From Legionellaceae bacterium (GTDB lineage Bacteria; Pseudomonadota; Gammaproteobacteria; Legionellales; Legionellaceae), in assembly GCA_029210265.1 (NCBI GenBank), contig JARGNP010000003.1, positions 1-64,000 on the forward strand: DNA of 64,000 nucleotides, given 5' to 3'. Below the pieces are notes generated by a model. The model did no database searches and was not told the DNA's origin. It saw only the letters and a list, made by a program, of their open reading frames with translations. A program made the translations under genes and the position numbers. Within the stretch, counting starts at the first letter, position 1. Each line of letters starts with the position of its first letter. Of the stretch, positions 45,101 through 54,850 are shown piece after piece.

Positions 45101-47497
45101 ATGAAAATACAACTTTCTATTTTTTGGCGAAAAGGCTTATGGGCACTCATGAGTCTTTCGTTTTTGCTGCTTATTTGCTTTGGTGGTTTTTATATTTATG
45201 CAGAAAGTCAGTTGCCAGACGTTGATTCATTAAAAAACATTCAACTGCAAGTGCCGTTACAAATTTATAGCCAAGAAGGCCAATTAATCCAAGAGTATGG
45301 TGAGAAAAAGCGTATTCCTGTGACCTATGATGAAATTCCTCAAGCATTAGTGCACGCACTGGTCGCCACCGAAGACCAACGTTTTTTTGAACACCCAGGC
45401 GTGGATGTGATGGGCCTCGGCCGTGCGGCTGTTCGTATGGTACAAACCGGTACCAAGTCCCAAGGCGGAAGTACGATTACGATGCAGGTTGCACGTAACT
45501 TTTTTCTTAACCGTAAAAAAACGTTTTTGCGTAAATTTAACGAAATCTTACTGGCCATAAAAATCGATCGTGAACTTTCTAAAGAAAAAATTTTAGAACT
45601 CTACTTAAATAAAATCTATTTAGGCAACCGCGCTTACGGTGTTGGCGCTGCGGCCCAAGTGTATTACGGCAAAGAACTCAAAGAACTCAGCTTAGCACAA
45701 TTAGCGATGATAGCAGGCTTACCTCAAGCACCGTCGTCACAAAACCCAATTGCAAACCCCAAGGCGGCTAAAAAACGACGCAATCACGTGCTCGAGCGTT
45801 TGCTCGAAACCGAGTACATCACCGAAGACGCCTATCAAGAAGCTGTTAAAGAACCGATCACAGCACGGTACCATGGGGTTGTAACCGAAGCCGAAGCACC
45901 TTACGTCGCAGAAATGATTCGCCAATCGCTCTACGAACATTTTGGGCCTGATGCCTACACACGCGGCTATAAAGTTTACACAACCATTCATGCAAACTTA
46001 CAAGACAAAGCTAATAGTTCAGTCCAAAAGCATTTGCTAGCCTACGATCACCGCCATGGTTATCGCGGCCCTATCACCAAGCTCACCCCGCTTGAAGATT
46101 ATCCACTTAAAACATTACGCACCACGCTCAAGCATTATCCTGTGGTGAATGCGCTTATACCCGTTATTATTCTATCGGTAGAAGATCAAGAAGCAACCGC
46201 ACTCACACAAGCGGGTGATACGGTCACCATCCCTTGGTCAGGGCTTTCGTGGGCAAGGCCCTCGCTTAAAAAACACGGATGGGTTGGAAAATTACCCGAA
46301 CGAGCAGCACAAGTGGTCTCAAAAGGCGACGTGGTCTATATTACCAAAAATAATAAACTCGATACCTGGACCCTCACACAAATCCCTCAAGCAGAAGCCG
46401 CATTAGTCGCACTCAACCCATCCGACGGCGCAATTGAAGCTTTGGTTGGCGGCTTTGATTTTCAACGCAGCAAGTTCAACCGAGCAACTCAAGCGGACCG
46501 ACAACCAGGTTCAAGTTTTAAGCCATTTATTTATGCAGGCGCATTAGCCAAAAACTACACCCTCGCGACGTTAATCAACGACGCACCTATCGCGATGGAC
46601 GACCCCAGTCAAGAAGGCCTATGGCGGCCACATAATGCAAACCATACATTCAACGGCCCTACGCGTTTTAAAGCCGGTCTCACAGGCTCACGTAACCTTG
46701 TATCCATTCGTATTTTAGATGATATCGGCATTGATTACGCCGTTGATTTTGCAAGCCGCTTTGGCTTTCAAAAAGAAAATTTACCGCATACACTCTCGCT
46801 CGTACTTGGCACGCTCACCACAAGCCCGCTTGATTTGGCCTCTGCTTACGCTGTATTTGCGAATAACGGCTACAAAGTAGAGCCCTATCTTATTGATAAA
46901 ATCATCGACGCTGACGGTCATGTTTTATTGCAAGCCACCCCGACACAAGTACCGCCCGATGATGGTAGCATCATTGCATCAGCTAATATGCCAGCCCCAC
47001 GCGTCATTTCTGAAGAAGTTGCCTTTCTGATGAATACCGCCTTACGAGGCGTAGTTCAAGGCGGAACAGCTCGCGCAGCACAAGTACTCAACCGACAAGA
47101 TATCGCCGGTAAAACTGGCACAACAAACAATCAGCTGGATGCATGGTTTGCGGGCTACAATCCTGATCTTGTGGTCACGACTTGGGTAGGCTTTGATAAC
47201 CCAAGCCCACTGCACGAGTATGCATCAGGACTCAGCCTACCGCTGTGGGTTGATTTTATGCGCACCGCACTCAAAGACAAGCCCGAGCAAGAACTCAAAA
47301 TACCGGATCAGATTGTAAATAAGCAAATTGATCCCAAAACCGGCTTGCTCGACACCAGCAATAGCACCACAAGCATTCAAGAGTATTTCCGTGAAGATTT
47401 GGTTCCCGACGCGGAGGCATCTCAGACTACTTTACCTGAAGATAATACCGCGCCTACAAAACAGGACAAAAAAACACAACAAGACTATTTGTTTTGA
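45101..47497 (+). CDS. mrcA: Penicillin-binding protein 1A (bifunctional transglycosylase/transpeptidase)
   Basis: 798 residues. One N-terminal membrane anchor (about 12-32). The GT51 glycosyltransferase domain has the catalytic Glu in VATEDQRFFEHPGVD and the QGGSTITMQVARN motif. The transpeptidase domain has the catalytic Ser in PGSSFKPF, the SxN motif SRN (GLTGSRNLVSI), and KTGT (AGKTGTTNNQLDAWFAGY). Polymerises and crosslinks peptidoglycan. Closer to PBP1A than 1B by opening and length. Convergent with the 842-residue protein, 6 bp apart. Confidence 0.96.
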   Translation: MKIQLSIFWRKGLWALMSLSFLLLICFGGFYIYAESQLPDVDSLKNIQLQVPLQIYSQEGQLIQEYGEKKRIPVTYDEIPQALVHALVATEDQRFFEHPGVDVMGLGRAAVRMVQTGTKSQGGSTITMQVARNFFLNRKKTFLRKFNEILLAIKIDRELSKEKILELYLNKIYLGNRAYGVGAAAQVYYGKELKELSLAQLAMIAGLPQAPSSQNPIANPKAAKKRRNHVLERLLETEYITEDAYQEAVKEPITARYHGVVTEAEAPYVAEMIRQSLYEHFGPDAYTRGYKVYTTIHANLQDKANSSVQKHLLAYDHRHGYRGPITKLTPLEDYPLKTLRTTLKHYPVVNALIPVIILSVEDQEATALTQAGDTVTIPWSGLSWARPSLKKHGWVGKLPERAAQVVSKGDVVYITKNNKLDTWTLTQIPQAEAALVALNPSDGAIEALVGGFDFQRSKFNRATQADRQPGSSFKPFIYAGALAKNYTLATLINDAPIAMDDPSQEGLWRPHNANHTFNGPTRFKAGLTGSRNLVSIRILDDIGIDYAVDFASRFGFQKENLPHTLSLVLGTLTTSPLDLASAYAVFANNGYKVEPYLIDKIIDADGHVLLQATPTQVPPDDGSIIASANMPAPRVISEEVAFLMNTALRGVVQGGTARAAQVLNRQDIAGKTGTTNNQLDAWFAGYNPDLVVTTWVGFDNPSPLHEYASGLSLPLWVDFMRTALKDKPEQELKIPDQIVNKQIDPKTGLLDTSNSTTSIQEYFREDLVPDAEASQTTLPEDNTAPTKQDKKTQQDYLF

Positions 47498-47503
47498 CTT
47501 CGC

Positions 47504-50032
47504 TTAAACACCTGCTTCCAGTGTGCTCTTGTACAGCTCTTTCTGGTGCTGTTCTAGAATACCTTGCTTCATACCAAAAAACCCAGCCGTTGCAAGCCTT
47601 GTGCCTGCAAGGGCTATGCCTATAGGTATGATAGGTGCCACAGGGGTTAACATCAGTATCGCAAGCGACAAAGCAACCACCGCACTACCTAAAACCAATG
47701 CACAAACACCCAAGATCTCTAAGCTTAAACCCTGAAATAAACTATCTGAATCTGGGCTCTCAAGAACCTCTTCAAGATCAGCTATTCGCTGATTTTTTGC
47801 ATTCAGTTGAGTATTACTCTCTTGTAACTCAACTTGAGAAGCATCACGCTCACCTTCTACGCTAGCTTTTTCATCTTGTAATACGCTATTAGCTTCTTCT
47901 TGAACTCGAAGACCTGCTTCTAGCTCAACAATCCTTTGCTTTTTAGATTCTAGGTCAGCTTGACTTGTGCCCAGCTCTTGGAAAATGCGTGAATTCTCTT
48001 GTTGAACAACCACTTTCTCGGCTGCAAGCCCAGCGTTTATTTCTCGAAGACAAGCATTTTCTTCTAGAAGTTCATGGTTGTCTACTCGAAGCTGAGCGTT
48101 CTTTATTTTGAACTCAGAATTCTCTATTTGAAGTTGCTTCTTCTCTGCATTCATTGCCTCATACTGCTCCCTATTCTTAGTCAGAGCATAACGACGCGAA
48201 TCTAAAAAAACTAGACACTCTTCTAATATTTTTTGAGCATCAACCAACGATGATTGTACGCTTTCAAATTTCACAAAATAAGCCTTCAACACCTCCAAAT
48301 GAGTTTGAAACCGCTCGATCTGACAACTTTTATCATCTACAATCTGAAGATCTTGCTCATCAGAACCTAATAAATTCCAAATATCGTGTTGATGTGAAAC
48401 AGTTAGTGCATGCAAATCTTCGGACAAATTTTTCACCAAATATAATTTCAAATCTGTAACTAGCTCAGTTAATGCATCGGAACTACCTAGTTGAAGTTCA
48501 ATATTAATAGCACGTTCAATCACCGCTAAAATATCAGCTTTTGCTTCTTCAGAAAGATTATTTCTCAGATACGTTTGCACCAACCCAGAAAACATCATTT
48601 GTATACTTCTTTTGATTGTTTGCGTTAACTTTCCTTGTTGATCCTTACTAAAAATATCATGTATAACATTCATCTTGCTATCAAAATGATTTAAAATTGC
48701 CTGGAGACTTTGGACAGGCGTTTGATCTTCCGTTATCTCAAGCTCTTTTCTTAAGAATAAACGAGCATGAGCAGCATTGACAAAATCATCACTTTGAAAC
48801 GAAACGATACTTTTAAGCGAGCTATCACCTGGGCCACCCACATGTATGATGCGATCATGCTTCAGACTCATTAAGCCGAAAGTAGAGTAGCTTTGAATGC
48901 TGCCTTCATGACCATGGAGAAGCCACCCTGGGGCATAGGTCGTTTGATTAAAGGCCGTATATGCCGATTTGTTTTTTAAAATAATCGCATATGTTGCTAA
49001 CTTTATGTTCTGTTTTTCTTGGGGATCTGCATTGCGATAGTTTTCAAATAAAGCAGCAAGATCATTACATATCACTTCATTAGAATCAGAAGAAAAATTA
49101 GACTCATCAAATTTAACACCATGAGCCGTAAAAAAATCATACAACGCATACAACGTAATATCTTGGACTTCTTTCGTTTTAAGCTCGGAATATTCAGTAC
49201 GATTTAAGCGCTGATCGTAAGGATTACCACTGGCTGTCCCATGGTGACCTGGTAAATTCATCAATGTGAACGTTGTTTTTTGAGGGTCAAGTGCATGTGG
49301 CACAATCGCTTTAAACCCTCGCGTACGCTCATTTTCAAGCAATATTTCGCGACAATCTTTGACGATAGCTGGTATTTGATAATAACGGTCGTCTTTGACT
49401 TGGGCGACACTGAAGCCCATAACACGACCGCCAGGCACGGGGTCAAGCAAAAAGAGATTAACTTCGACCTCAGCCATGTTTTCTCTGAGCGCCGACACGT
49501 TAGCAAACAAATCAGCAGCATAAGGCGCTAAATATTTTTTCAAATGCTCTTTCGTTTCGTCGTGCTCGCTATTGCACAGCAATTCAAATAGTTGCTCTTC
49601 CGAATTAACATCTGCCTCAGCGGCCTCTCGCAATACTTTTTGAATTCGAGCGAGTTCATGAGATGCAATAATCGACTCAACCGCACCTCGACTATGCCCA
49701 ATGATATTAATGACCTGTTCACCACCCACGATAACGGGTAGCATATCCGCCACACCGTGCGCCATAATGTCATAAAGATTGGAGCCATCGGTTACCGGTC
49801 CATTATAAACACGGGCCGCGCGATTTCTCGAATCTACACCCACACCTTCTTCTGCTGTTACTTGTGACAGCACTTCAAAGTCATCTGCATGCTCCATTTT
49901 TATCTCAGGCTGAAGCTTAGGCTTAAGAACGCGATCCATAACATAACTTAAGGTTTCGCCTCGAGGAGTACCTAAATAATTATGAACGGTTTCTACTGTA
50001 TCTGTACCTAAATATGCTATGGGGTAAGGCAT
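47504..50032 (-). CDS. Serine-hydrolase-like, coiled-coil, membrane-anchored protein, candidate effector
   Basis: 842 residues with three parts. The N-terminal hydrolase-like domain has INIIGHSRGAVES (Ser114 as nucleophile), Asp197 in FLLDPVPGG, and His263/His264 in LPGHHGT, in the order and spacing of a Ser-Asp-His triad. A long coiled coil follows (about 600-775, e.g. EKKQLQIENSEFKIKNAQLR). Two hydrophobic helices near the C-terminus (about 785-830) form a hairpin anchor. There is no signal peptide. Domain order resembles Legionella-type effectors that dock on host membranes, but this is inference. AAGAGG before the ATG. Confidence 0.75.
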   Translation of the reverse strand: MPYPIAYLGTDTVETVHNYLGTPRGETLSYVMDRVLKPKLQPEIKMEHADDFEVLSQVTAEEGVGVDSRNRAARVYNGPVTDGSNLYDIMAHGVADMLPVIVGGEQVINIIGHSRGAVESIIASHELARIQKVLREAAEADVNSEEQLFELLCNSEHDETKEHLKKYLAPYAADLFANVSALRENMAEVEVNLFLLDPVPGGRVMGFSVAQVKDDRYYQIPAIVKDCREILLENERTRGFKAIVPHALDPQKTTFTLMNLPGHHGTASGNPYDQRLNRTEYSELKTKEVQDITLYALYDFFTAHGVKFDESNFSSDSNEVICNDLAALFENYRNADPQEKQNIKLATYAIILKNKSAYTAFNQTTYAPGWLLHGHEGSIQSYSTFGLMSLKHDRIIHVGGPGDSSLKSIVSFQSDDFVNAAHARLFLRKELEITEDQTPVQSLQAILNHFDSKMNVIHDIFSKDQQGKLTQTIKRSIQMMFSGLVQTYLRNNLSEEAKADILAVIERAINIELQLGSSDALTELVTDLKLYLVKNLSEDLHALTVSHQHDIWNLLGSDEQDLQIVDDKSCQIERFQTHLEVLKAYFVKFESVQSSLVDAQKILEECLVFLDSRRYALTKNREQYEAMNAEKKQLQIENSEFKIKNAQLRVDNHELLEENACLREINAGLAAEKVVVQQENSRIFQELGTSQADLESKKQRIVELEAGLRVQEEANSVLQDEKASVEGERDASQVELQESNTQLNAKNQRIADLEEVLESPDSDSLFQGLSLEILGVCALVLGSAVVALSLAILMLTPVAPIIPIGIALAGTRLATAGFFGMKQGILEQHQKELYKSTLEAGV

Positions 50033-50180
50033 GACGAACCTCTTAAAACAAAATATAAATGTTCTTTATATTAACACGCAATTACTTTTGTGTACATATA
50101 TTGTTCATATTTTTATTGCTGGCGAATCCTTCTCGCTGACCTATACTGTTAAGCAGCCACCAAATAACGGGACTATCTTT

Positions 50181-50513
50181 ATGGAAGATATGGGAGAGAA
50201 ATGCATCAAGGTGCACACGATAGGTTATACTATTTATATTTACCCCAATAACTATAAAATTTTTGAATATCCAAAATATAACAACAACCGACTTTTTGAT
50301 GCTCAACGCTTTCTTTGGGGAGCAAAAAAAAATTCCATAGAATCATTAATTGAAGAAATAAGGTATCAAAGCCACTACAATGAAGAGCGTGGCTGTTGTT
50401 GCCAATTATTTTTTAAAAGACCAACAAAAGAACATTATTTTAAAAGCATCATTGAGCTTCGTATGGCCTTTAACGAAGATGCCTATTTTCAAAATAGATT
50501 ACAATCTTGCTAG
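50181..50513 (+). CDS. Hypothetical protein, about 110 residues
   Basis: The frame is open from 50031, but the first 50 codons overlap the regulatory space of the divergent 842-residue gene. ATG 50181 has a GGGA ribosome site at 8-bp spacing, so this start is preferred. The product is soluble, with many Tyr/Asn and a cluster ERGCCCQLFF. No family recognised. A TATACT box near 50140 could serve as its -10. Existence as a real gene is uncertain. Confidence 0.4.
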   Translation: MEDMGEKCIKVHTIGYTIYIYPNNYKIFEYPKYNNNRLFDAQRFLWGAKKNSIESLIEEIRYQSHYNEERGCCCQLFFKRPTKEHYFKSIIELRMAFNEDAYFQNRLQSC

Positions 50514-50625
50514 AAAAAATAAAACTCCATGATAGATCCTGGCGAATAATATAACGCAAACTATACTTAACGTAACGACTCACCTCATCAATTAATAAAT
50601 TTATAAATTTATACAAGAGGAAACC

Positions 50626-50907
50626 ATGAAGAAATCAGCGTTAGAGCAAGAAATTGCTGCGTTACGTCAAGAAGTGGAGCGTTTGCGAGACAATAAACCG
50701 CACCCCGAAACAAAAACCGAAGCCAAGCCTCAACCCAAACACCAGCATACTGTCACGTTAGATAAAGACGCCAAAGAAGCCTTAACCGAGTTTTTAGTGC
50801 AAGCAAAGAAAGATTATGAAAATCTTTCCCCAGCAACAACGCTATGTTTATTTGCTTTAGGCGCCCTGTTTGGTCGCGTATTGGCTCGTGGAAAAGGAGA
50901 GCACTGA
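50626..50907 (+). CDS. Small membrane protein, 93 residues
   Basis: AGAGG before the ATG. A short N-terminal coiled coil (KSALEQEIAALRQEVERLR), a Lys/Pro/Gln-rich linker, then a C-terminal segment LCLFALGALFGRVLARG that can span the membrane. The layout resembles small ElaB/YqjD-like inner-membrane proteins, without clear homology. Its stop overlaps the start of the next gene (TGATG), so the two are translationally coupled. Confidence 0.7.
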   Translation: MKKSALEQEIAALRQEVERLRDNKPHPETKTEAKPQPKHQHTVTLDKDAKEALTEFLVQAKKDYENLSPATTLCLFALGALFGRVLARGKGEH

Positions 50908-51380
50908 TGAGCGGCAATTTTGATAAGAAGCTAAGTTTATACTTACGCAGTGAACGCGCCATGCTTGATGTTTTTGTACGTGATCAATTACGTCAATTAT
51001 TTTTTGTGAGCCTTGGTTTTATTGCTTTATTCACAGCACTTATCATGTTTGATATCGCCATGTTTTTTACACTTCAGCAATATTTTCCAACCCATATCAC
51101 AGCATATATTTTAGCTGGCAGTCATGCCGCGCTTTGCTTTCTATTTATTTTATGTGCTAAGCATAAAAAACATCAACGCGATGTTGAAGCACTTCGAGAT
51201 ATTCGAGATTTTGCTAAAGAGCAAGTCAGTCACGATATAAAAATCGCAACGGATGATATGGTACACATGGGCAAATCAGTCAAAAATATCACCCATGATG
51301 TATCTTCTATATTTCATGGTGAGGCCTTTGGTTTAGCAGGCCTTATTCCAATAATACAAAGCATTTTAAAACGAAAGTGA
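50907..51380 (+). CDS. Small membrane protein, holin-X/phage-holin-like layout
   Basis: 157 residues from ATG 50907, which overlaps the stop of the preceding gene and follows GGAGAG; the frame opens earlier but this start is clear. Two membrane helices (about 30-52 and 63-85) form a hairpin flanked by charged helices (ALRDIRDFAKEQVSHDIK). The two-helix layout recalls Actino-Holin-X/YqjE-type proteins that sit beside ElaB/YqjD-like partners, which would fit the upstream gene. Role unknown; probably an inner-membrane pair. Confidence 0.72.
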   Translation: MSGNFDKKLSLYLRSERAMLDVFVRDQLRQLFFVSLGFIALFTALIMFDIAMFFTLQQYFPTHITAYILAGSHAALCFLFILCAKHKKHQRDVEALRDIRDFAKEQVSHDIKIATDDMVHMGKSVKNITHDVSSIFHGEAFGLAGLIPIIQSILKRK

Positions 51381-51569
51381 ATGTATTTGTTTTCAAAAGA
51401 GATGTAAAGCTGAATAATAATTGAGCGTCACAACAAAATATCTCAGAATCAATACTTATGATATTATTTCTTTTTAATGGCAGTGAAATACTTCGCCCTT
51501 TCAACATTGAAGCGCCATTTATCGGATGGATTCTTTGGAAATGTTATATCTTATGCATAGGGATTTCAT

Positions 51570-52646
51570 ATGACGCGCTTTCATAAGCTAATGGCAGGAT
51601 TGACTACTATATTTATATTTTGTTTTTTCAGTGTGGCTGAGGCAGCAATGCCCGTTTGGACGTTTCTACCTTTAAGCAGTCCCCATATGACAGTAAGCCG
51701 AAATGGCACGGCAATGGTTCAATATAAGATCACCAATCAGTCCAAGCGTACGCATTCCTTGATGATGACCCCGATTACAGGGATTACTCTACTTACAAAC
51801 CCTGGTGACTGCGATACTCCTGTTACTTTAGGCTATCAAGAGTCATGCATACTGACACTTTTAATCTCGGGTGAGCAAATGAAAGATAACATCACTGAAG
51901 GACCTGTACTTTGCCAGGATGGTGCGGGTGAATTCCTTTGTTTTCGACCTAAACAGGATCAAACTTTAAACATCAAACTCACCAGTAATCTCAATAATTA
52001 CATTTATGATGCAGATGGTACACTTTGGCCTTATGATGTTTCTGAAAGTTTTATGGATTGGCTAGGAGTTCGTGATGAATATGACAAAATTTGCAGTTTA
52101 TATGGGAATCAAGTCTGCTTTACATGGGTTGGAAAGCTTTGGGACGGTATGACCGTCGATGAAGTGAATACTCAATTACAAGCGTTTGTCGCGTGGGCGG
52201 AAGTTAATCAACCTCGGTTACAGCCCTTCCCATATATGAAAAACCAACTTAACTCAAATATACCAACTCAGAACTGGATAGTTTCTGCCTCACCTACTAT
52301 TCTTGTCCAGGCTTGGAGCAAGCACCTTGGCTTGCCCGTACCTCAATCAAATATTATTGGTGTAGATACGATAATTCAAAATGGAGTATATACCGATGAA
52401 GTCCTTACCCCCATTCCTTATCGGAATGGAAAAGTAATCAAGCTAAAAAAATATTTTACCAATGATATTGAGCAAATTGCAGGAAATACATTCGTTGATT
52501 ACGAAATGTTTCTGTATGGAAGCTACAAGTTAAATACTAATATATTAGTTATCAATCCTAAAACAGATCCTACAGCATGTGGCGGGTACGGTGACGTAGG
52601 TGATTTAATACAGGATACTTGGAAAGTTGTTCATTTGGTTCTTTGA
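51570..52646 (+). CDS. Exported HAD-like phosphatase with N-terminal beta domain
   Basis: 358 residues with a signal peptide (to about EAA at 25). Residues 26-140 form a Cys-containing beta domain (TNQSKRTHSLMMTPITG, then GPVLCQDGAGEFLCF) of a type I associate with exported Legionella/Coxiella proteins. The C-terminal part has HAD motif I as YIYDADGTLW (both Asp present) and motif II as VSASPT, then a NIIGVD segment like phosphoserine-phosphatase-type HADs. An exported phosphatase acting on a small substrate is the best reading; substrate unknown. Its downstream neighbour ald is convergent. Confidence 0.7.
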   Translation: MTRFHKLMAGLTTIFIFCFFSVAEAAMPVWTFLPLSSPHMTVSRNGTAMVQYKITNQSKRTHSLMMTPITGITLLTNPGDCDTPVTLGYQESCILTLLISGEQMKDNITEGPVLCQDGAGEFLCFRPKQDQTLNIKLTSNLNNYIYDADGTLWPYDVSESFMDWLGVRDEYDKICSLYGNQVCFTWVGKLWDGMTVDEVNTQLQAFVAWAEVNQPRLQPFPYMKNQLNSNIPTQNWIVSASPTILVQAWSKHLGLPVPQSNIIGVDTIIQNGVYTDEVLTPIPYRNGKVIKLKKYFTNDIEQIAGNTFVDYEMFLYGSYKLNTNILVINPKTDPTACGGYGDVGDLIQDTWKVVHLVL

Positions 52647-52694
52647 TATCCTCCGTAAAGAATGCAATATTCAATACAGGAGCATCTTGTCTGG

Positions 52695-52716
52695 GTACCG
52701 CGCATAAACGCGGTAC
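52695..52716. repeat. 8-bp perfect inverted repeat between convergent genes
   Basis: GTACCGCG (52695-52702), a 6-base loop, then CGCGGTAC (52709-52716). It can form a stable hairpin between the exported HAD gene and ald. It lacks a following T-run on either strand, so a role in termination is possible but not shown. Confidence 0.45.
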
Positions 52717-52754
52717 GTAGGGAAAAAAGAAGTCGTTTTGAGGGCTTTCTGTAA

Positions 52755-53873
52755 CTAATCTGTAAGCGCATCTCGGGCCGACACATAATCATAGCCCAAG
52801 TCACGAGCCACCGCTTCACACGTAACTTGACCATGATGAACGTTGAGGCCTTCAGCCAAATGAGGATCGCTTAGCAAAGCGTTTTTAAGCCCCTTGGTCA
52901 CTAAACTCAGAATAAACGGTAGCGTCGCATTATTGAGTGCAAACGTTGATGTTCTTGGAACCGCACCAGGCATGTTGGTCACACAATAATGGACCACGCC
53001 ATCGACCATATACGTCGGTTCATGATGGGTTGTTGGTCGACTGCTTTCAAAACAGCCTCCTTGGTCAATCGCAACATCCACCATCACCGAACCAGGACGC
53101 ATGGCTTCAAGCATAGCATTGGTCACTAAGCGAGGCGCTGCTGCCCCAGGTACTAATACTGCACCAATCACTAAATCTGCGTTGGTGACATAATGTTCCA
53201 ATGCTTCTTCCGTTGAATAAATAGCATTAAGTTTTGAACCAAACTGGAAATCAAGTACGCGCAGACGCGATAAAGAACGATCAAGCACCGTAACTTGTGC
53301 TTCCATTCCCATAGCCATACGCGCAGCATTGGTTCCGACCACACCTCCTCCAATCACCACAACATTGGCAGGAGCGACACCAGGTACACCTCCTAATAAA
53401 ATACCCGCACCGCCCTGAGTCATTTCTAAGCAATGCGCACCTGCTTGAATCGACATGCGCCCAGCAACTTGTGACATAGGCGTTAAGAGCGGTAAACCAC
53501 CACCGGGCTCCGTGACCGTTTCATAAGCAATCGCTGTAACGCCTGATTCTTTGAGTAAACGCGTTTGCATAGGATCGGGGGCAAGGTGCAAATATGTAAA
53601 TAAAATTTGACCCTCTCGCAGTCTTCGGCATTCAATCGGCTGAGGTTCTTTTACTTTAATAATCAAATCTGCCCGATCAAAAATCTCGTCCGCTGTATCT
53701 ACAATTTCGGCGCCGGCCAATTCATAAGCTTCGTCTGAAATGCCAATGCCTAGGCCTGCATTTTTTTCAACAATAACGCGCCCACCGGTACGAATAATCT
53801 CGCGCACACTACCAGGAACAAGACCCACACGCATTTCTTGCGCTTTAATTTCTTTCGGCACACCAACTAACAT
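52755..53873 (-). CDS. ald: Alanine dehydrogenase
   Basis: 372 residues. Reversibly deaminates L-alanine to pyruvate with NAD+. The opening MLVGVPKEIKAQEMRVGL holds the substrate-binding Arg/Lys region, LIIKVKEPQP the catalytic Lys, and EMTQGGAGILLGGVPGVA and VVIGGGVVGTNAARMAMG the NAD-binding Rossmann motif. Lies 30 bp downstream of etfA, so probably the last gene of etfB-etfA-ald. Suggests use of alanine as carbon and energy source. Confidence 0.97.
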   Translation of the reverse strand: MLVGVPKEIKAQEMRVGLVPGSVREIIRTGGRVIVEKNAGLGIGISDEAYELAGAEIVDTADEIFDRADLIIKVKEPQPIECRRLREGQILFTYLHLAPDPMQTRLLKESGVTAIAYETVTEPGGGLPLLTPMSQVAGRMSIQAGAHCLEMTQGGAGILLGGVPGVAPANVVVIGGGVVGTNAARMAMGMEAQVTVLDRSLSRLRVLDFQFGSKLNAIYSTEEALEHYVTNADLVIGAVLVPGAAAPRLVTNAMLEAMRPGSVMVDVAIDQGGCFESSRPTTHHEPTYMVDGVVHYCVTNMPGAVPRTSTFALNNATLPFILSLVTKGLKNALLSDPHLAEGLNVHHGQVTCEAVARDLGYDYVSARDALTD

Positions 53874-53903
53874 AGGTTTTACTCCAATTCTTATTCTTAT
53901 TAT

Positions 53904-54839
53904 TTATGCCTGTAATTTTTCAATCAGCTCAGGAACCAATTTAAATAAGTCCCCAACCAATGCATAATCAGCCACTTGAAAAATAGGCGCCTCTTCATCT
54001 TTATTAATAGCGACAATTATTTTTGAATCTTTAATGCCTGCCACATGCTGTATCGCACCTGAAATACCCACAGCCATATATAAACTAGGTGCCACAATTT
54101 TTCCGGTCTGACCCACTTGATGATCGTTTGCAATAAACCCTGCATCAACAGCTGCTCGCGAAGCGCCAACAGCGGCGCCTAATGCATCGGCTAACTCTTC
54201 AATTAATTTAAATTGCTCAGCATTTTGTAAACCTCGCCCACCCGAAACCACACGCTTAGCGCTTGAAAGCTCAGGGCGCTCAGAAACACTCGATGAAGCA
54301 TCAACAAACGCTATTTTAGATGGCTCGACTGCTACATCAAGCACGTCAACAGCACATGGCGATTGCTCATCAACAACCGCATCAAATGCTGTGGTTCGAA
54401 TACTTAATAATTTAATCGCATCCAAAACACGCACGGTCTCAATTGCATTGCCTGCATAAATAGGATGTTCAAACGTATCTGAATCAATAATTTTTGTCAC
54501 GTCAGATACTTGAGCCATATCAAGCTTCGCCGCAATACGTGGCAGAATATCTTTACCAAAGGTTGTTGCTGGCGCAAGAATTGCGCCAACACCTTCTGAG
54601 CACATCGCCACAAGCGCGCCTAAGTTATCAGCAAAAAAATGGGTATAAGCTGCATTATCCGCAAGTAGAACTTTGGTCACACCTGCAAGTTTAGCTGCCT
54701 GGTCTGCAACTGCGCTGCATCCAGCGCCGGCAACCAACAAAATAACTTCATCACCTAACGCTTGTGCGGCTTTAAGTACGTGAGCCGTTGAGGGATGTAT
54801 CTGAGCATGGTCATGCTCAACGAGAACTAAAACGCGCAT
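53904..54839 (-). CDS. etfA: Electron transfer flavoprotein alpha subunit
   Basis: 311 residues. With EtfB binds one FAD and carries electrons from acyl-CoA and other dehydrogenases to ETF-quinone oxidoreductase. The C-terminal FAD signature is clear: [20 protein letters not shown], then [19 protein letters not shown] and [20 protein letters not shown]. Starts 11 bp after etfB. Length is normal for the family. Confidence 0.98.
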   Translation of the reverse strand: MRVLVLVEHDHAQIHPSTAHVLKAAQALGDEVILLVAGAGCSAVADQAAKLAGVTKVLLADNAAYTHFFADNLGALVAMCSEGVGAILAPATTFGKDILPRIAAKLDMAQVSDVTKIIDSDTFEHPIYAGNAIETVRVLDAIKLLSIRTTAFDAVVDEQSPCAVDVLDVAVEPSKIAFVDASSSVSERPELSSAKRVVSGGRGLQNAEQFKLIEELADALGAAVGASRAAVDAGFIANDHQVGQTGKIVAPSLYMAVGISGAIQHVAGIKDSKIIVAINKDEEAPIFQVADYALVGDLFKLVPELIEKLQA

Positions 54840-54850
54840 TGTCTACTCCC

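Noticed and set aside
50031..50180. Upstream extension of the 110-residue orphan to the first ATG
   Set aside because: It would run through the ribosome site of the divergent 842-residue gene; ATG 50181 has the better ribosome site.
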